Assembly: GCA_029862045.1 (NCBI GenBank)
Contig: JAOTYE010000014.1
Location: forward strand, 1 to 64,000
DNA: 64,000 nucleotides
Direction of reading: 5' to 3'
Origin: Gammaproteobacteria bacterium
GTDB taxonomy: Bacteria; Pseudomonadota; Gammaproteobacteria; Steroidobacterales; Woeseiaceae
Notes under the pieces: model-generated
What the model was told of the DNA's origin: nothing
Seen by the model: only the letters and a program-made list of their open reading frames with translations
Database searches by the model: none
Position numbers and translations under genes: made by a program
Shown: positions 51,765-61,937 of the stretch, one piece after another
How the letters are laid out: every line of letters begins with the position of its first letter
Position numbering within the stretch: position 1 is the stretch's first letter

Positions 51765-53123
51765 ATGGCCGCAGTCAGTATCTTCGATATCTTCAAGGTT
51801 GGAATCGGCCCATCCAGTTCACACACGGTTGGCCCGATGAAAGCGGCGCTCGCATTCGTGCAACAACTCGAGCCGATCGCCGGCCAAGTCGAGTCGATCG
51901 AGGTGACGTTATACGGCTCGCTCGCCTATACCGGTAAAGGCCATGGTACCGATTCAGCGGTCGTGCTTGGCCTGATGGGTCTGCAACCCGAAACGATTGA
52001 CCCTGACGCCGTCGAAGTCTTGCTTCGTGCCGTGCACGCGCAAAAGAAGCTGACTGTGCCGGCGGTTGGCGAGATCGCATTTGATCCGGGCAGCGATTTG
52101 CGATTCGAGTTCGGTGACGAATTACCGCGACATACCAACGGCATGCGTTTCGTTGCGCGTTCGGCGTCGCAAGAGACGCTGGCCGACGAAAAATACTACT
52201 CGCTCGGCGGAGGCTTTATCGCACGTAATGACGATCCCGAACCAACAGAGCAGGACGGCGAACCACCGTTCCTGTTCGACAGCGGCGATTCGTTGCTCGA
52301 TATCGCCGCCAAGAACAAGCTGAGTATTGCAGAGCTCGTGTACACGAACGAGCGCCACTGGCGCAGCGCGGACGAGATCGAAAAGCGCATAGCGGCCATC
52401 TGGGAAGCGATGCAGGCCTGCATCGAACGGGGGCTTAGAAGCGACGGAGTTCTGCCCGGCAATTTGTCTGTCCTGAGGCGTGCGGCAAAGCTGCACCGTC
52501 GTCTGTCAGAACGCGCCGAGCCATCAGGTCTTGATGCAATGGAATGGGTTAATGCGTTCGCAATCGCGGTCAATGAAGAGAATGCCGCGGGTGGTCGCGT
52601 CGTAACATCCCCAACCAACGGCGCGGCGGGCATCATCCCGGCCGTGTTGATGTACTACGTGCGGTTCGTTCCCGATGCCTCGGAGGAAGGCATCAGTACC
52701 TTTCTGCTGACCGCTGGTGCAATCGGCATTCTCTATAAAGTTAACGCGTCGATATCAGGCGCCGAAATGGGTTGTCAGGGTGAGGTCGGAGTGGCTTGTT
52801 CGATGGCTGCAGCCGGGCTTGCCGCGGCGTTCGGCGGATCCAACGACCATATTGAGGAAGCGGCAGAAATAGGCATGGAGCACAACCTCGGCCTGACCTG
52901 CGACCCGATTGGCGGGCTCGTGCAGGTCCCCTGCATCGAGAGAAACGCGATGGGTGCGGTCAAGGCAATCAACGCGGCGAGGCTTGCAATGCACGGTGAT
53001 GGTACGCACATCGTGTCGCTGGATCAGGTGATCGAGACAATGCGGCAAACCGGGCTCGACATGTCATCGCATTACAAAGAGACGTCGCGGGGCGGTCTTG
53101 CGGTCAACGTTCCGGAGTGTTGA
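51765..53123 (+). CDS. sdaA: L-serine dehydratase (single chain, 4Fe-4S)
   Basis: Deaminates serine to pyruvate with an iron-sulfur cluster. The 452 aa protein combines the beta domain ([21 protein letters not shown]-terminal) and the alpha domain ([37 protein letters not shown]). The cluster-region Cys lie in the last third, including [18 protein letters not shown]. It starts 2 nt after putA, so serine and proline breakdown are probably coexpressed, while the divergent tdh-kbl pair makes glycine from threonine. Confidence 0.96.
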   Translation: MAAVSIFDIFKVGIGPSSSHTVGPMKAALAFVQQLEPIAGQVESIEVTLYGSLAYTGKGHGTDSAVVLGLMGLQPETIDPDAVEVLLRAVHAQKKLTVPAVGEIAFDPGSDLRFEFGDELPRHTNGMRFVARSASQETLADEKYYSLGGGFIARNDDPEPTEQDGEPPFLFDSGDSLLDIAAKNKLSIAELVYTNERHWRSADEIEKRIAAIWEAMQACIERGLRSDGVLPGNLSVLRRAAKLHRRLSERAEPSGLDAMEWVNAFAIAVNEENAAGGRVVTSPTNGAAGIIPAVLMYYVRFVPDASEEGISTFLLTAGAIGILYKVNASISGAEMGCQGEVGVACSMAAAGLAAAFGGSNDHIEEAAEIGMEHNLGLTCDPIGGLVQVPCIERNAMGAVKAINAARLAMHGDGTHIVSLDQVIETMRQTGLDMSSHYKETSRGGLAVNVPEC

Positions 53124-53178
53124 GCTAGTACTATCTTATGGACGTGCCCGATTTATTCCGCTTTGGTGAGTCGGGCTT

Positions 53179-53673
53179 CTATTGCTGCTTCTTTGGATAG
53201 TCGTAGATGACCAGCTCCGCCTGCGGCCGGTCGTACAGCATCCAGTCATTGCAATCCAGATTCACTGACACAAGACCGGCAGTGGGCAGGTTATTCGTGA
53301 TGCCTGGCACGAGGTAGTTTGCGAAGTCGGTCAGCCCGGGATTGTGTGCAAACAGCATCAGGTTATTGAATCCGGCGTCCTGAGTCGCGACGACGTCCAG
53401 GAAGTTGTCGAGTGAGGCCAGATAAAGACCGTCCTCGCGCTGCAGGAACTCGATCGGATAATTCAGTGCCTTCGCAAAGATCTTCGCGGTGGTCCAAGCG
53501 CGCACCGCGGGACTGCTGATGATTTGCGAAGGTCGCAGGCCTGCCGCGGCGGCTCGCTTGCCCATTACGGGCGCATCGCGCTCGCCGCGCTTGTTAAGCG
53601 GCCGCTCGCGATCGCTGAGACCACTGTCTTTCCAGCTGGACTTGGCGTGGCGAACGAGAGTCAAGGTCTTCAT
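53179..53673 (-). CDS. sixA: SixA-type histidine phosphatase
   Basis: The 164 aa member of the histidine phosphatase superfamily has the nucleophile motif LVRHAKSSWKD at the N-terminus (RHA instead of RHG, as in SixA) and LTSPAVRAWTTAK-like IISSPAVRAWTTAKIF. In E. coli SixA dephosphorylates phosphohistidine in the PTS protein NPr. Its target here is unknown. It is the first gene read from the minus side of the SUF region, 35 nt from sufT. Confidence 0.88.
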   Translation of the reverse strand: MKTLTLVRHAKSSWKDSGLSDRERPLNKRGERDAPVMGKRAAAAGLRPSQIISSPAVRAWTTAKIFAKALNYPIEFLQREDGLYLASLDNFLDVVATQDAGFNNLMLFAHNPGLTDFANYLVPGITNNLPTAGLVSVNLDCNDWMLYDRPQAELVIYDYPKKQQ

Positions 53674-53707
53674 CGAACAGGAATCTAACTCGGTAGAGTC
53701 CTGCAGT

Positions 53708-54259
53708 CTACATCAGTCCTGTCTGCAACCGGGCCTCGTCAGACATCATGCCCTGATTCCACGGTGGGTCGAATACCAGTTGTACACGAACATCCGAGAC
53801 CGTCGGGATGATCGCGATTTTCTCCTGGGCGTCCTGCACGAGAATCTCGCCCATACCGCAACCGGGTGCGGTCAAAGTCATGTCGACGTCAACTGACCGA
53901 TCGCCGTTGCCAAGCGGCGAGACGTCGCAGCGGTAGATCAGTCCGAGGTCGACGATGTTTACCGGTATCTCCGGGTCATAGCAGGTCTTCAGCTGCTGCC
54001 AGATCACCGCCTCGATATCGGCATCCGACGCATTCTCGGGAATTTCTGGCGGCGGCACTGGCTCCTTGCCCAGCGCATCGGCGTCGATGCCGGCCACACG
54101 AAACAGATTGCCTTCGACATACACGGTAAAACTGCCGCCGAGCGCCTGTGTGATAAATCCGCTCGTTCCCTCTCGCAACAGCAACTCCTCGCCGGCGGGA
54201 ATGATGACAGCCCTAACATCGCGGGAGAGAGAAAATGGTTCGTTAGTATGGCCAAACAT
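53708..54259 (-). CDS. sufT: SufT, DUF59/MIP18-domain Fe-S assembly protein
   Basis: The 183 aa product has an N-terminal extension and a C-terminal MIP18 (DUF59) domain: CYDPEIPVNIVDLGLIYRCD, VDMTLTAPGCGMGEILVQDA and VQLVFDPPWNQGMM. The TAPGCGMG loop with its Cys is intact. SufT aids maturation of Fe-S proteins under demand. It is the last gene of the minus-strand SUF operon, 6 nt after sufU. Confidence 0.93.
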   Translation of the reverse strand: MFGHTNEPFSLSRDVRAVIIPAGEELLLREGTSGFITQALGGSFTVYVEGNLFRVAGIDADALGKEPVPPPEIPENASDADIEAVIWQQLKTCYDPEIPVNIVDLGLIYRCDVSPLGNGDRSVDVDMTLTAPGCGMGEILVQDAQEKIAIIPTVSDVRVQLVFDPPWNQGMMSDEARLQTGLM

Positions 54260-54265
54260 TGCGGC

Positions 54266-54751
54266 TCACTCCGTTGAGATCGGTGTGGACTGGCCGTGTA
54301 TGGCCGAATTCAGGGCGTGCCAGGCCAGTGTTGCGCATTTGACACGTGACGGGAACTCTCTGACACCATCGAGCGCTTTTATCTTGCCGAGATCAATTGC
54401 GGCATCAAGTTCACGATCTGTGTCCGACCCTGTCAGACGTCCCGTGACAATTGCGAAACTGTCGAGCGCTTGCGTTACTGTCAGACCGATGATCATGTCG
54501 GTCAATAAGGACGCGGACGCGACTGAGATTGCGCATCCGGATCCTTCGAAACTCGCTGCCGCAATTTTTTCATCCGCATCAAGTCGCACAAATAGCCGCA
54601 ATTTGTCGCCACACAACGGGTTGATGCCCTCTGCCGTATGCGTCGCGTCATCGAGTTTGCCAAAGTGCCGTGGACTGCGTGCATGATCCAGGATCAGTTC
54701 GCGATATAAATCGCGCAGGTCGTCACCACTGTGAATGTCGACGGCGTTCAT
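54266..54751 (-). CDS. sufU: SufU, iron-sulfur scaffold/sulfur-transfer protein
   Basis: The ATG at 54751 overlaps the sufS stop and gives 161 aa, beginning MNAVDIHSGDDLRDLY; extending the frame upstream would add non-conserved residues. Three conserved Cys are seen (NPLCGDKL, GSGCAISVASAS, RVKCATLAWH). The insert around residue 100 (VTGRLTGSD) marks SufU rather than IscU. In SufU systems it accepts sulfur from SufS as a zinc protein. Confidence 0.94.
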   Translation of the reverse strand: MNAVDIHSGDDLRDLYRELILDHARSPRHFGKLDDATHTAEGINPLCGDKLRLFVRLDADEKIAAASFEGSGCAISVASASLLTDMIIGLTVTQALDSFAIVTGRLTGSDTDRELDAAIDLGKIKALDGVREFPSRVKCATLAWHALNSAIHGQSTPISTE

Positions 54752-55989
54752 CCGAAGATGTGCCTCGCCTTGGCAATGGCCTCGATCAGCCGATCGACGT
54801 CTTCGATGTTGTTGTACAACGCCAGTGACGCGCGCGCTGTCCCCGCCACCCCGTAAAAGTCCATAACCGGCATTGCGCAATGATGCCCGGTTCGAATCGC
54901 TACGCCCTGATGATCCAGGATCGTGCCGAGGTCGTGCGGATGTATGTCGTCGACCAGGAACGACTGCACACTGGCTTTTTCCGTGGCTGTGCCGATTAGA
55001 CGCATGCCGTCTATTCCCTCGAGTCTTCGTGTCATGTACTCGAGAAGTTGCTGTTCGTGCTGCGCAATGCGCGTCATGCCGACCGATCGCAGGTAGTCGA
55101 CAGCAGCGCCGAGGCCGACCACACCGGAAATATTCGGCGTGCCCGCCTCGAATTTGTAGGGCAGGTCGTTATACGTGGTGCCGTCGAACGACACTTCGAG
55201 GATCATATCGCCGCCGCCTTGATACGGTGGCATGGCGTCAAGCACAGCTTCTCTGCCGAACAACACACCGACGCCAGTCGGGCCGAACATTTTGTGCGCC
55301 GAGAACGCATAAAAGTCGCAACCGAGATCCTGAACATCGACCGGCATGTGCGGGACACTCTGTGCGCCGTCCAAAAGCACCGCAATGTTGCGTGACTTCG
55401 CCTTGGCAATGATATCTTTAACCGGATTGATCGTTCCGAGCGCGTTCGAAACATGTGCGATCGCAACGATACGAACGTCATCGGTCAGCAGCTGGTCGAA
55501 TGCCTCGGTTCGGAGTTCGCCGCTTTTATTAATCGGTGCGACGACGAGTTCCGCTCCGGTCTGCTCACACAAGAGCTGCCACGGGACAATGTTCGAGTGA
55601 TGCTCGAGGTGGGTAATCAGAATCTTGTCACCCGCCGCAAGTCGCGGACGACAGAAGCTCTGTGCGACGAGATTTATCGATTCGGTCGTACCGCTCGTCA
55701 ACACGATCTCACTGCGCTTTGCCGCGTTGATAAAGGACTGGATCTTGTCTCGAGCGCCTTCGTAGGCCTCGGTGGCGCGGTAGCTCAGGGTGTGCACGCC
55801 GCGATGCACATTGGCATGGTCATGGCGCTGGTAATAGGCAACTGCGTCAATGACCGTCGACGGTTGCTGCGCCGATGCCGCATTGTCGAGATAGACCAGC
55901 GGATGCGAACTGATGTCTTGGTGCAGAGCAGGGAAGTCGGGCCGGCATTCTGTATCGAGTCGGACGTCACTTTTTTTCAGTTGCGTCAT
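54748..55989 (-). CDS. sufS: Cysteine desulfurase SufS
   Basis: PLP enzyme that releases persulfide sulfur from cysteine for SUF assembly. The 413 aa product shows LVYLDNAASAQQPSTVIDAV, ITHLEHHSNIVPWQLLCEQT, the PLP Lys in FYAFSAHKMFGPTGVGVL and the catalytic Cys in IRTGHHCAMPVMD. It overlaps sufD and sufU by 4 nt each. Confidence 0.96.
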   Translation of the reverse strand: MTQLKKSDVRLDTECRPDFPALHQDISSHPLVYLDNAASAQQPSTVIDAVAYYQRHDHANVHRGVHTLSYRATEAYEGARDKIQSFINAAKRSEIVLTSGTTESINLVAQSFCRPRLAAGDKILITHLEHHSNIVPWQLLCEQTGAELVVAPINKSGELRTEAFDQLLTDDVRIVAIAHVSNALGTINPVKDIIAKAKSRNIAVLLDGAQSVPHMPVDVQDLGCDFYAFSAHKMFGPTGVGVLFGREAVLDAMPPYQGGGDMILEVSFDGTTYNDLPYKFEAGTPNISGVVGLGAAVDYLRSVGMTRIAQHEQQLLEYMTRRLEGIDGMRLIGTATEKASVQSFLVDDIHPHDLGTILDHQGVAIRTGHHCAMPVMDFYGVAGTARASLALYNNIEDVDRLIEAIAKARHIFG

Positions 55990-57272
55990 GCCTCGACTCC
56001 CTGCATCAGGCCACTGAGTCGCTCAGCGATCTTTGTCGTGAGCATTTCGTGTATCGAGTCAATCGGTGATTTGCTGACGATCGCCTGGGCGAAAGCGCGT
56101 GTGAGTATTTGCTTGGCCTCGTGTTCGTTCAGTCCACGCGTGCGCAGATAAAACAGCGCGGTCTCATCGAGTTGGCCGACCGTTGTACCGTGACTGCACT
56201 TGACGTCATCGGCGTAAATCTCGAGTTCAGGTTTGGCATCGATCTCGGCTTTGTCCGACAGCAACAGGTTGTGATTAGCCTGTTCCGCATCCGTACCATC
56301 GGCTCCGTCATGGACTATCGCTTTGCCATTCCATACGCCGCGGGCGTGACCGGTCATGATGCCGCGATATTCCTGGTGCGAGATGCCAGGACCAACGCGA
56401 TGGTCGGCGCGTGTGTGATTATCGATATGTTGCTGGCCTCCGGCGAGATACAGGCCATCAAAAGCTGCGGTTGCGCCAGGATGCGCGATGTCGACAGTCA
56501 GGTCATTGCGCACCAATCGTCCACCGAAGTCGAAGGCGCAGTGATTGAACCGGCTGTCGCGCCCGAGGCCCACCGTCAGCCGGTTGGTTTGATTGTGACT
56601 GCGGTCCCTTTCCTGGATACGAACGTAATCCGCGTGGGAGTTGTCGCCGAGTTTGAGGTTGCTGACCGAGTTCGCGTAGTGATCTGCCGAACCCGATGAT
56701 GCGTGATACTCGATAAAACTCGCAGTGCTACTCGCTGCCAACTCAATCTCGATACGCGTCTGCGACATGCCTGGCGAGGTTGTCGCGTCATCGACCAACA
56801 AGATGCCAATAGGCCGGGTCAGTGCAGCATCCGCAGCAACGTGAATGCGCAGGCCGTCGTACAGTAACGCCGCATTAAGATCGCTTAACGGCGTGCTGAA
56901 TTCCATCTCGCCGTCAGCCTCGCTAAGTCGCGTGACGCTGATACCGGTCTGACCGAGACCGGCAATCGACTCTTGGTCAATGATGCCGTTCGACATGACC
57001 AGCCAATCCGCTTCGATCGAATCTCGGATGCTGTTGACGAGGTCGCCGGTTGCCTGTGACGTGGGTTGATCCCACTGGCCATCCAGGAACTGATTGCCGA
57101 TGTCCACGATTTTTGTGAGATCGGTGTACTTCCAGTCTTCGTGGCGAGTTGTCGGTAGACCGTGTTTGTGCAAATGATCGAGCGCAGCGCGGCGAGTTAC
57201 TGCCAGACCATCGTCGGGCAGCTTTTCGACCGAAGCAAGCAGCGCATCATATGAAAGTGTGGCGGGCTTCAT
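55986..57272 (-). CDS. sufD: SUF system scaffold protein SufD
   Basis: The 428 aa beta-helix partner of SufB in the SufBC2D complex. It has [17 protein letters not shown] near the start, a central beta-helix with [20 protein letters not shown] and [16 protein letters not shown] [16 protein letters not shown], and [20 protein letters not shown] at the end with the functional His. It overlaps sufC and sufS by 4 nt each. Confidence 0.95.
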   Translation of the reverse strand: MKPATLSYDALLASVEKLPDDGLAVTRRAALDHLHKHGLPTTRHEDWKYTDLTKIVDIGNQFLDGQWDQPTSQATGDLVNSIRDSIEADWLVMSNGIIDQESIAGLGQTGISVTRLSEADGEMEFSTPLSDLNAALLYDGLRIHVAADAALTRPIGILLVDDATTSPGMSQTRIEIELAASSTASFIEYHASSGSADHYANSVSNLKLGDNSHADYVRIQERDRSHNQTNRLTVGLGRDSRFNHCAFDFGGRLVRNDLTVDIAHPGATAAFDGLYLAGGQQHIDNHTRADHRVGPGISHQEYRGIMTGHARGVWNGKAIVHDGADGTDAEQANHNLLLSDKAEIDAKPELEIYADDVKCSHGTTVGQLDETALFYLRTRGLNEHEAKQILTRAFAQAIVSKSPIDSIHEMLTTKIAERLSGLMQGVEA

Positions 57273-58021
57273 CCGTTGGCTGCCTCACGTACCCAGTCGT
57301 AGCCTTTTTCTTCGAGCTGCAGTGCCAGCGACTTGTCTCCCGAGCGCGCAATTCTGCCTTGAGACAGGACATGCACATGATCCGGTTCAACGTAGTCGAG
57401 CAGACGCTGATAATGCGTCACGAGAACGATTGCCCTGTCCGCAGAGCGCAGCGCATTAACGCCTTTGGCAACAGCGCGCAGCGCGTCGATATCGAGGCCC
57501 GAATCGGTCTCGTCGAGAATCGCAAGCTTTGGCTCGAGCATCGCCATCTGCAGAATCTCATTGCGCTTCTTTTCACCGCCAGAGAATCCCTCGTTGACAC
57601 CGCGATTCAGTAACTTCGGATCCATGTCGAGCAGGGCCATCTTTTCTTTCGCGAGTTTCAGGAACTCGAACGCATCGATCTCGGCCAGGCCCTCATGCTT
57701 ACGCCTCGCGTTGACCGCAGCTTTAAGCAAGTAGGCGTTGTTCACGCCGGGTATTTCGACCGGGTACTGGAAGCCGAGAAATATTCCCTCGCGCGCGCGT
57801 TCCTCGGGTTCCAGATCGAGAAGGTTCTCGCCCATGTAAGTCACAGTACCCGATGAGACTTCGTAGTCAGCATGGCCGGCGATAACCTGCGCAAGCGTGC
57901 TCTTGCCGGACCCGTTCGGACCCATAATGGCGTGAACTTCGCCGGCGCTTACGTTGAGAGACAGGCCGCGCAGGATTTCAGTGCCGCCTATCGAGGCTTT
58001 GAGATCGTTGATTTCGAGCAT
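57269..58021 (-). CDS. sufC: SUF system ATPase SufC
   Basis: The 250 aa ABC-type ATPase energises SufBC2D. Walker [10 protein letters not shown] is near residue 35. The SufC-type signature [15 protein letters not shown], Walker [13 protein letters not shown] and the H-loop [14 protein letters not shown] are intact. It starts 21 nt after sufB. Confidence 0.96.
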   Translation of the reverse strand: MLEINDLKASIGGTEILRGLSLNVSAGEVHAIMGPNGSGKSTLAQVIAGHADYEVSSGTVTYMGENLLDLEPEERAREGIFLGFQYPVEIPGVNNAYLLKAAVNARRKHEGLAEIDAFEFLKLAKEKMALLDMDPKLLNRGVNEGFSGGEKKRNEILQMAMLEPKLAILDETDSGLDIDALRAVAKGVNALRSADRAIVLVTHYQRLLDYVEPDHVHVLSQGRIARSGDKSLALQLEEKGYDWVREAANG

Positions 58022-58042
58022 CGCTAATTCCTGAGTTATTCC

Positions 58043-59491
58043 CTAGCCGACGGCACCTTCGAGGCTGACGTTCAGAAGCGCCTGCGCCTCAACCGCGAAT
58101 TCCATCGGTAATTCCTTGAAGACTTCCTTGCAGAAGCCGTTGACAATCATGTTGACGGCATCTTCTTCCGAGATGCCGCGTTGCCGGCAGTAGAACAGCT
58201 GGTTGGCCGATATTTTCGACGTTGTCGCTTCATGTTCGACTTTCGCGCCGGGATTCTTGATTTCCATGTACGGAAACGTATGTGCGCCACACTCTTTGCC
58301 AATCAGGAGTGAGTCGCACTGCGTGTGATTGCGCGCGCCATCGGCCTGCGGCATGACACGCACCAGACCACGGTAGGCGTTCTGCGCGTGGCCGGCGGAA
58401 ATGCCTTTCGAGACAATCGTACTGCTCGTATTGCGGCCAATATGGATCATCTTGGTGCCCGTATCCGCCTGTTGGTAATTGTTCGCCACTGCGACGGAGT
58501 AAAACTCGCCCACAGAGTTGTCGCCACGCAGGATGCAACTCGGGTACTTCCAGGTAATCGCCGAACCCGTTTCCACCTGGGTCCAGGAAATTTTGGAGTT
58601 CGCACCACGGCAGTCGCCGCGTTTCGTAACGAAGTTGTAGATACCGCCTTTGCCGTTCTCGTCGCCCGGATACCAGTTCTGTACGGTTGAATACTTGATC
58701 TCGGCATCGCCGAGCGCTACGAGTTCGACGACGGCAGCGTGCAACTGGTTTTCATCGCGCATCGGTGCGGTGCAGCCCTCGAGATAGCTGACGTGGCTGC
58801 CTTCGTCGGCGATGATCAGGGTGCGTTCGAACTGGCCCGTGTTTGCGGCATTGATGCGGAAATAGGTTGACAGTTCCATCGGGCAACGCACGCCTTTCGG
58901 TATATAAACGAATGATCCGTCGCTGAATACGGCCGAGTTCAGCGACGCATAGAAATTATCGCGCTGCGGTACGACACTGCCCAGGTATTTCCGGACCAGT
59001 TCAGGATGATTCTCCACCGCCTCGGAAAACGGGCAAAAGATGACGCCCGCCTCGGACAGCTTTTTCTTGAACGTCGTTGCGACCGAGACGCTGTCGAATA
59101 CCGCATCGACGGCGACGCCGGCCAGCCTTGCCCGTTCGTGTAACGGAATGCCGAGTTTGTCGTAGGTTTCGAGAAGTTTTGGATCGACGTCGTCGAGGCT
59201 CTTGGGTCTGTCATCGTCCGACATCGGTGCGGAGAAGTACGAAATCGCTTCGAAGTCGATGGGCGGGTAGTGCACATGCGCCCATGTTGGCTCCTGCATT
59301 TGCCGCCACTGGCGATACGCGCGCAGTCGCCACTCGAGCATGAATTCGGGTTCGTTTTTGCGCGCCGAGATCGCTCGGACGACGTCTTCGTCGAGACCGG
59401 GCGGCATTGTGTCAGCAGCGATGTCGGTGACAAAGCCGTGCTCGTAACGCCGATTGACGAGACTCTCGAGTTTGTCGGATTCAGTCGTCAT
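58043..59491 (-). CDS. sufB: SUF system scaffold protein SufB
   Basis: The 482 aa main Fe-S scaffold. Visible are [79 protein letters not shown] and [20 protein letters not shown]. Cys and Glu residues needed for cluster assembly are present in these blocks. It begins 3 nt after the regulator gene, so the regulator and sufBCDSUT form one operon. Confidence 0.97.
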   Translation of the reverse strand: MTTESDKLESLVNRRYEHGFVTDIAADTMPPGLDEDVVRAISARKNEPEFMLEWRLRAYRQWRQMQEPTWAHVHYPPIDFEAISYFSAPMSDDDRPKSLDDVDPKLLETYDKLGIPLHERARLAGVAVDAVFDSVSVATTFKKKLSEAGVIFCPFSEAVENHPELVRKYLGSVVPQRDNFYASLNSAVFSDGSFVYIPKGVRCPMELSTYFRINAANTGQFERTLIIADEGSHVSYLEGCTAPMRDENQLHAAVVELVALGDAEIKYSTVQNWYPGDENGKGGIYNFVTKRGDCRGANSKISWTQVETGSAITWKYPSCILRGDNSVGEFYSVAVANNYQQADTGTKMIHIGRNTSSTIVSKGISAGHAQNAYRGLVRVMPQADGARNHTQCDSLLIGKECGAHTFPYMEIKNPGAKVEHEATTSKISANQLFYCRQRGISEEDAVNMIVNGFCKEVFKELPMEFAVEAQALLNVSLEGAVG

Positions 59492-59494
59492 TAC

Positions 59495-59956
59495 CTAGTT
59501 CTTCTTTTCCACGGAGATCGGCATGCCGGCAAAGCGGAAACTCGGTACCGGGCTGTTCGCACGCAACAGGTCAATCAGGGTGATTTCCTCGAGCGCACGC
59601 CGAATAGCGATATTGATTCGCTGCCAGGAACTGCCCACATTGCATACACTTTCGTAGTCACAATGGCTGTCGGAGGCGCTGCATTCGGTGATCGACACCG
59701 GACCTTCGAGCGCATCGATGACATTTGCGGCACTGATCTCTCGCGGCGCGCGAGCGAGTCGATAGCCACCGTTGGCGCCACGTGTCGACGTCACAAGCTC
59801 CGCTCGAGCCAGCGATTTGAGCAGCTTGCTGACCGTCGGGACGCCAATTCCGGTCGCCGCCGCGACATCCGCCGCACTGCATATAACGCCGGAATCGCCG
59901 GCCAGGTGGGCGAGCACTACGGTTCCGTAGTCGGTCAGTTTGCTGATTCTGAGCAC
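59495..59956 (-). CDS. Rrf2-family SUF system regulator
   Basis: The 153 aa product has the N-terminal winged helix of the Rrf2 family (LRISKLTDYGTVVLAHLAGD, TGIGVPTVSKLLKSLARAEL) and a Cys triplet (TECSASDSHCDYESVC) able to bind an Fe-S cluster. It matches the SUF-linked Fe-S sensing subgroup rather than IscR. As the first gene of the operon it probably autoregulates through the palindrome at 59984-60000. Confidence 0.93.
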   Translation of the reverse strand: MLRISKLTDYGTVVLAHLAGDSGVICSAADVAAATGIGVPTVSKLLKSLARAELVTSTRGANGGYRLARAPREISAANVIDALEGPVSITECSASDSHCDYESVCNVGSSWQRINIAIRRALEEITLIDLLRANSPVPSFRFAGMPISVEKKN

Positions 59957-59983
59957 GGCGGTTCTCCGCGTCGCGATTGATAA

Positions 59984-60000
59984 AGGACCATTTTAGTCCT
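59984..60000. promoter_or_regulatory. Candidate Rrf2 operator upstream of the SUF operon
   Basis: AGGAC-N7-GTCCT is a perfect interrupted palindrome with an AT-rich centre (CATTTTA). It lies 27 nt before the regulator start and 110 nt before the divergent aldolase gene. The form resembles IscR/SUF-regulator boxes with GACT/AGTC halves around an A/T core. Binding is inferred. Confidence 0.6.
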
Positions 60001-60110
60001 ATTTAATGCCGCACGCTATAGACAGGCTCATTTTTTGCTATGCTACGCGCGCTTCGGCGGCCCCAATCCGGCCACCATCCCAAGACCATCCGTTACCTGG
60101 AGAAAACCGC

Positions 60111-61133
60111 ATGAACCTTAAGGAGTTGAACTCAGTCGCACTGGCCATGACCGGCAACGGCAAGGGCATTTTGGCGGCCGATGAAAGTTCACCAACGATC
60201 AAGAAGCGATTCGACACGATTGATACCGAATCGACCGAAGAAAACCGCAGGCGCTATCGCGAGATGATCATCACCGCAGCCGGTGCCGAGGACTATATCG
60301 GTGGTGTGATCATGTTCGATGAGACCATTCGACAAGCAACGAGCGACGGCGTGCCATTCGCGAAATACATGAGCGATCGTGGCATGGTTCCGGGTATCAA
60401 GGTTGATACCGGCGCGAAGCCGCTGGCCGGTTTTCCGGGTGAGGTCGTGACCGAGGGCCTCGACGGGCTGCGTGATCGCCTCGCCGAGTACTACGAACTC
60501 GGCGCGAGATTCGCAAAGTGGCGTGCCGTGATCAATATCGGTGACGACATTCCTTCCGATTTCTGCCTGCAGGCTAACGCGCATGCGCTCGCCCGTTACG
60601 CCGCCCTCTGTCAGGAGGCGCAGATCGTGCCGATCGTCGAGCCAGAAGTGCTGATGGACGGCGCGCACAGTATCGGCCGCTGCGAAGACGTGACCAACGC
60701 CGCCCTCGACGCGCTGTTTGGGCAGCTTGCAGCACACCGGGTCGCACTCGAGGGCCTGGTACTCAAGCCTAATATGGTGATTTCGGGTAGCGATGCGCAG
60801 GATCGGGCCAGCCCGACCGAGGTCGCCGAAGCGACATTACGTTCACTCAAGGCACACGTTCCGGCAGAAGTTCCCGGAATTGCGTTCCTTTCCGGCGGTC
60901 AAACGGCAGAAGAGGCAACCGAGCACCTGGGTCTGATGAACCAGATGGGTCCGTTGCCGTGGGAGCTGTCGTTTTCATATGGCCGTGCGCTGCAGGCACC
61001 AGCCCTCGATGCGTGGCGTGGCAAGGAAGAGAACTACGGCGCGGGCCAGGCGGCACTGTACAAGCGTGCGAAATTGAACAGCCTGGCGCATTTCGGTAAG
61101 TACGAGACGTCAATGGAGTCAGAAGCTGCCTGA
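60111..61133 (+). CDS. Fructose-bisphosphate aldolase, class I
   Basis: The ATG at 60111, with GGAG 8 nt upstream, gives 340 aa starting MNLKELNSVALAMTGNGKGI; an ATG at 60006 would add 35 unconserved residues. The class I, Schiff-base aldolase features are GILAADESSPTIKKRFDTI, PGIKVDTGAKPLAGFPGE, PIVEPEVLMDG, the active Lys in LEGLVLKPNMV and PGIAFLSGGQTAEEATEHL. It is the animal/plant-type fold found in some gammaproteobacteria. mlaF begins at its stop. Confidence 0.95.
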   Translation: MNLKELNSVALAMTGNGKGILAADESSPTIKKRFDTIDTESTEENRRRYREMIITAAGAEDYIGGVIMFDETIRQATSDGVPFAKYMSDRGMVPGIKVDTGAKPLAGFPGEVVTEGLDGLRDRLAEYYELGARFAKWRAVINIGDDIPSDFCLQANAHALARYAALCQEAQIVPIVEPEVLMDGAHSIGRCEDVTNAALDALFGQLAAHRVALEGLVLKPNMVISGSDAQDRASPTEVAEATLRSLKAHVPAEVPGIAFLSGGQTAEEATEHLGLMNQMGPLPWELSFSYGRALQAPALDAWRGKEENYGAGQAALYKRAKLNSLAHFGKYETSMESEAA

Positions 61134-61932
61134 CAATCTCATCGAAGTTCGCGACGTCGACTTCTCGCGTGGCGATCGTCCGATATTCAGCAACCTGAAT
61201 CTGACGATCGCTCGCGGGAACGTGACCGCGATCATGGGTCCGAGCGGGACCGGCAAGACCACGTTGTTGCAACTCATCACGCGGCAGCTGGCCCCCGATA
61301 GCGGCCAGATTCTTGTCGATGGCGTCGATATTTCGACGCTGAGTCAGTCGGAGCTGTACAAGATGCGGCAACGGTTTGGTGTGCTGTTTCAAAACGGCGC
61401 GTTGTTGACAGACATGAGCGTTTTTGAAAACGTCGCGTTCCCGATTCGCGAGCATACGCGCTTACCCGACAGCTTGATTCGCCACGTTGTACTGACCAAA
61501 TTGCATGCGGTCGGTCTGCGCGGTGCTGCTGAACTCATGCCGGCACAATTGTCCGGTGGCATGGCACGCCGTGTCGCTCTTGCGCGAGCGATCGCGATGG
61601 ATCCGGACGTATTGCTTTACGACGAGCCGTTCGTCGGTCTCGACCCGATTTCAATGGGCGTCATCGTCAAGCTGGTTGGGCAAATTAGTGACGCACTGGA
61701 CATTACGAGCGTTGTCGTTAGCCATGATGTCCATGACGTCGTGGCCGTGGCCGACTACAGCTACGTGATATCGGATGGTCAGGTTGCAGCCGCGGGCACA
61801 CCGGAAGAACTCAACAACTCGTCGTCCGAGGTCGTGAAACAGTTCATGCACGGCCTGCCTGACGGTCCGGTCGGGTTTCATTACGATGCGCCGGACTACG
61901 CAAAACAGCTGCTTGGCGAGAGCCCGGACTAA
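61126..61932 (+). CDS. mlaF: Phospholipid ABC transporter ATP-binding protein MlaF (probable CTG start)
   Basis: ATPase of the MlaFEDB complex, which moves phospholipids between the membranes. The GTG at 61222 would start at TAIMGPSGTGKTT and lack the first strands of the ABC fold. Upstream in the same frame the codons give LPDNLIEVRDVDFSRGDRPI, the normal MlaF N-terminus, and the only candidate start there is CTG at 61126, with GGAG 7 nt upstream (61115-61118). This gives 268 aa, the usual length. Walker A, LSGGMARR and VLLYDEPFVGLDP are intact. The start overlaps the aldolase stop. Confidence 0.88.
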   Translation: MPDNLIEVRDVDFSRGDRPIFSNLNLTIARGNVTAIMGPSGTGKTTLLQLITRQLAPDSGQILVDGVDISTLSQSELYKMRQRFGVLFQNGALLTDMSVFENVAFPIREHTRLPDSLIRHVVLTKLHAVGLRGAAELMPAQLSGGMARRVALARAIAMDPDVLLYDEPFVGLDPISMGVIVKLVGQISDALDITSVVVSHDVHDVVAVADYSYVISDGQVAAAGTPEELNNSSSEVVKQFMHGLPDGPVGFHYDAPDYAKQLLGESPD

Positions 61933-61937
61933 GTCGT

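Noticed and set aside
60006..60110. Upstream ATG of the class I aldolase
   Set aside because: It has no ribosome binding site and adds unconserved residues. The ATG at 60111 has GGAG and the family N-terminus.
61222..61932. mlaF starting at GTG 61222
   Set aside because: It would remove the first 32 residues of the ABC fold just before Walker A. The in-frame CTG with a Shine-Dalgarno fits better.
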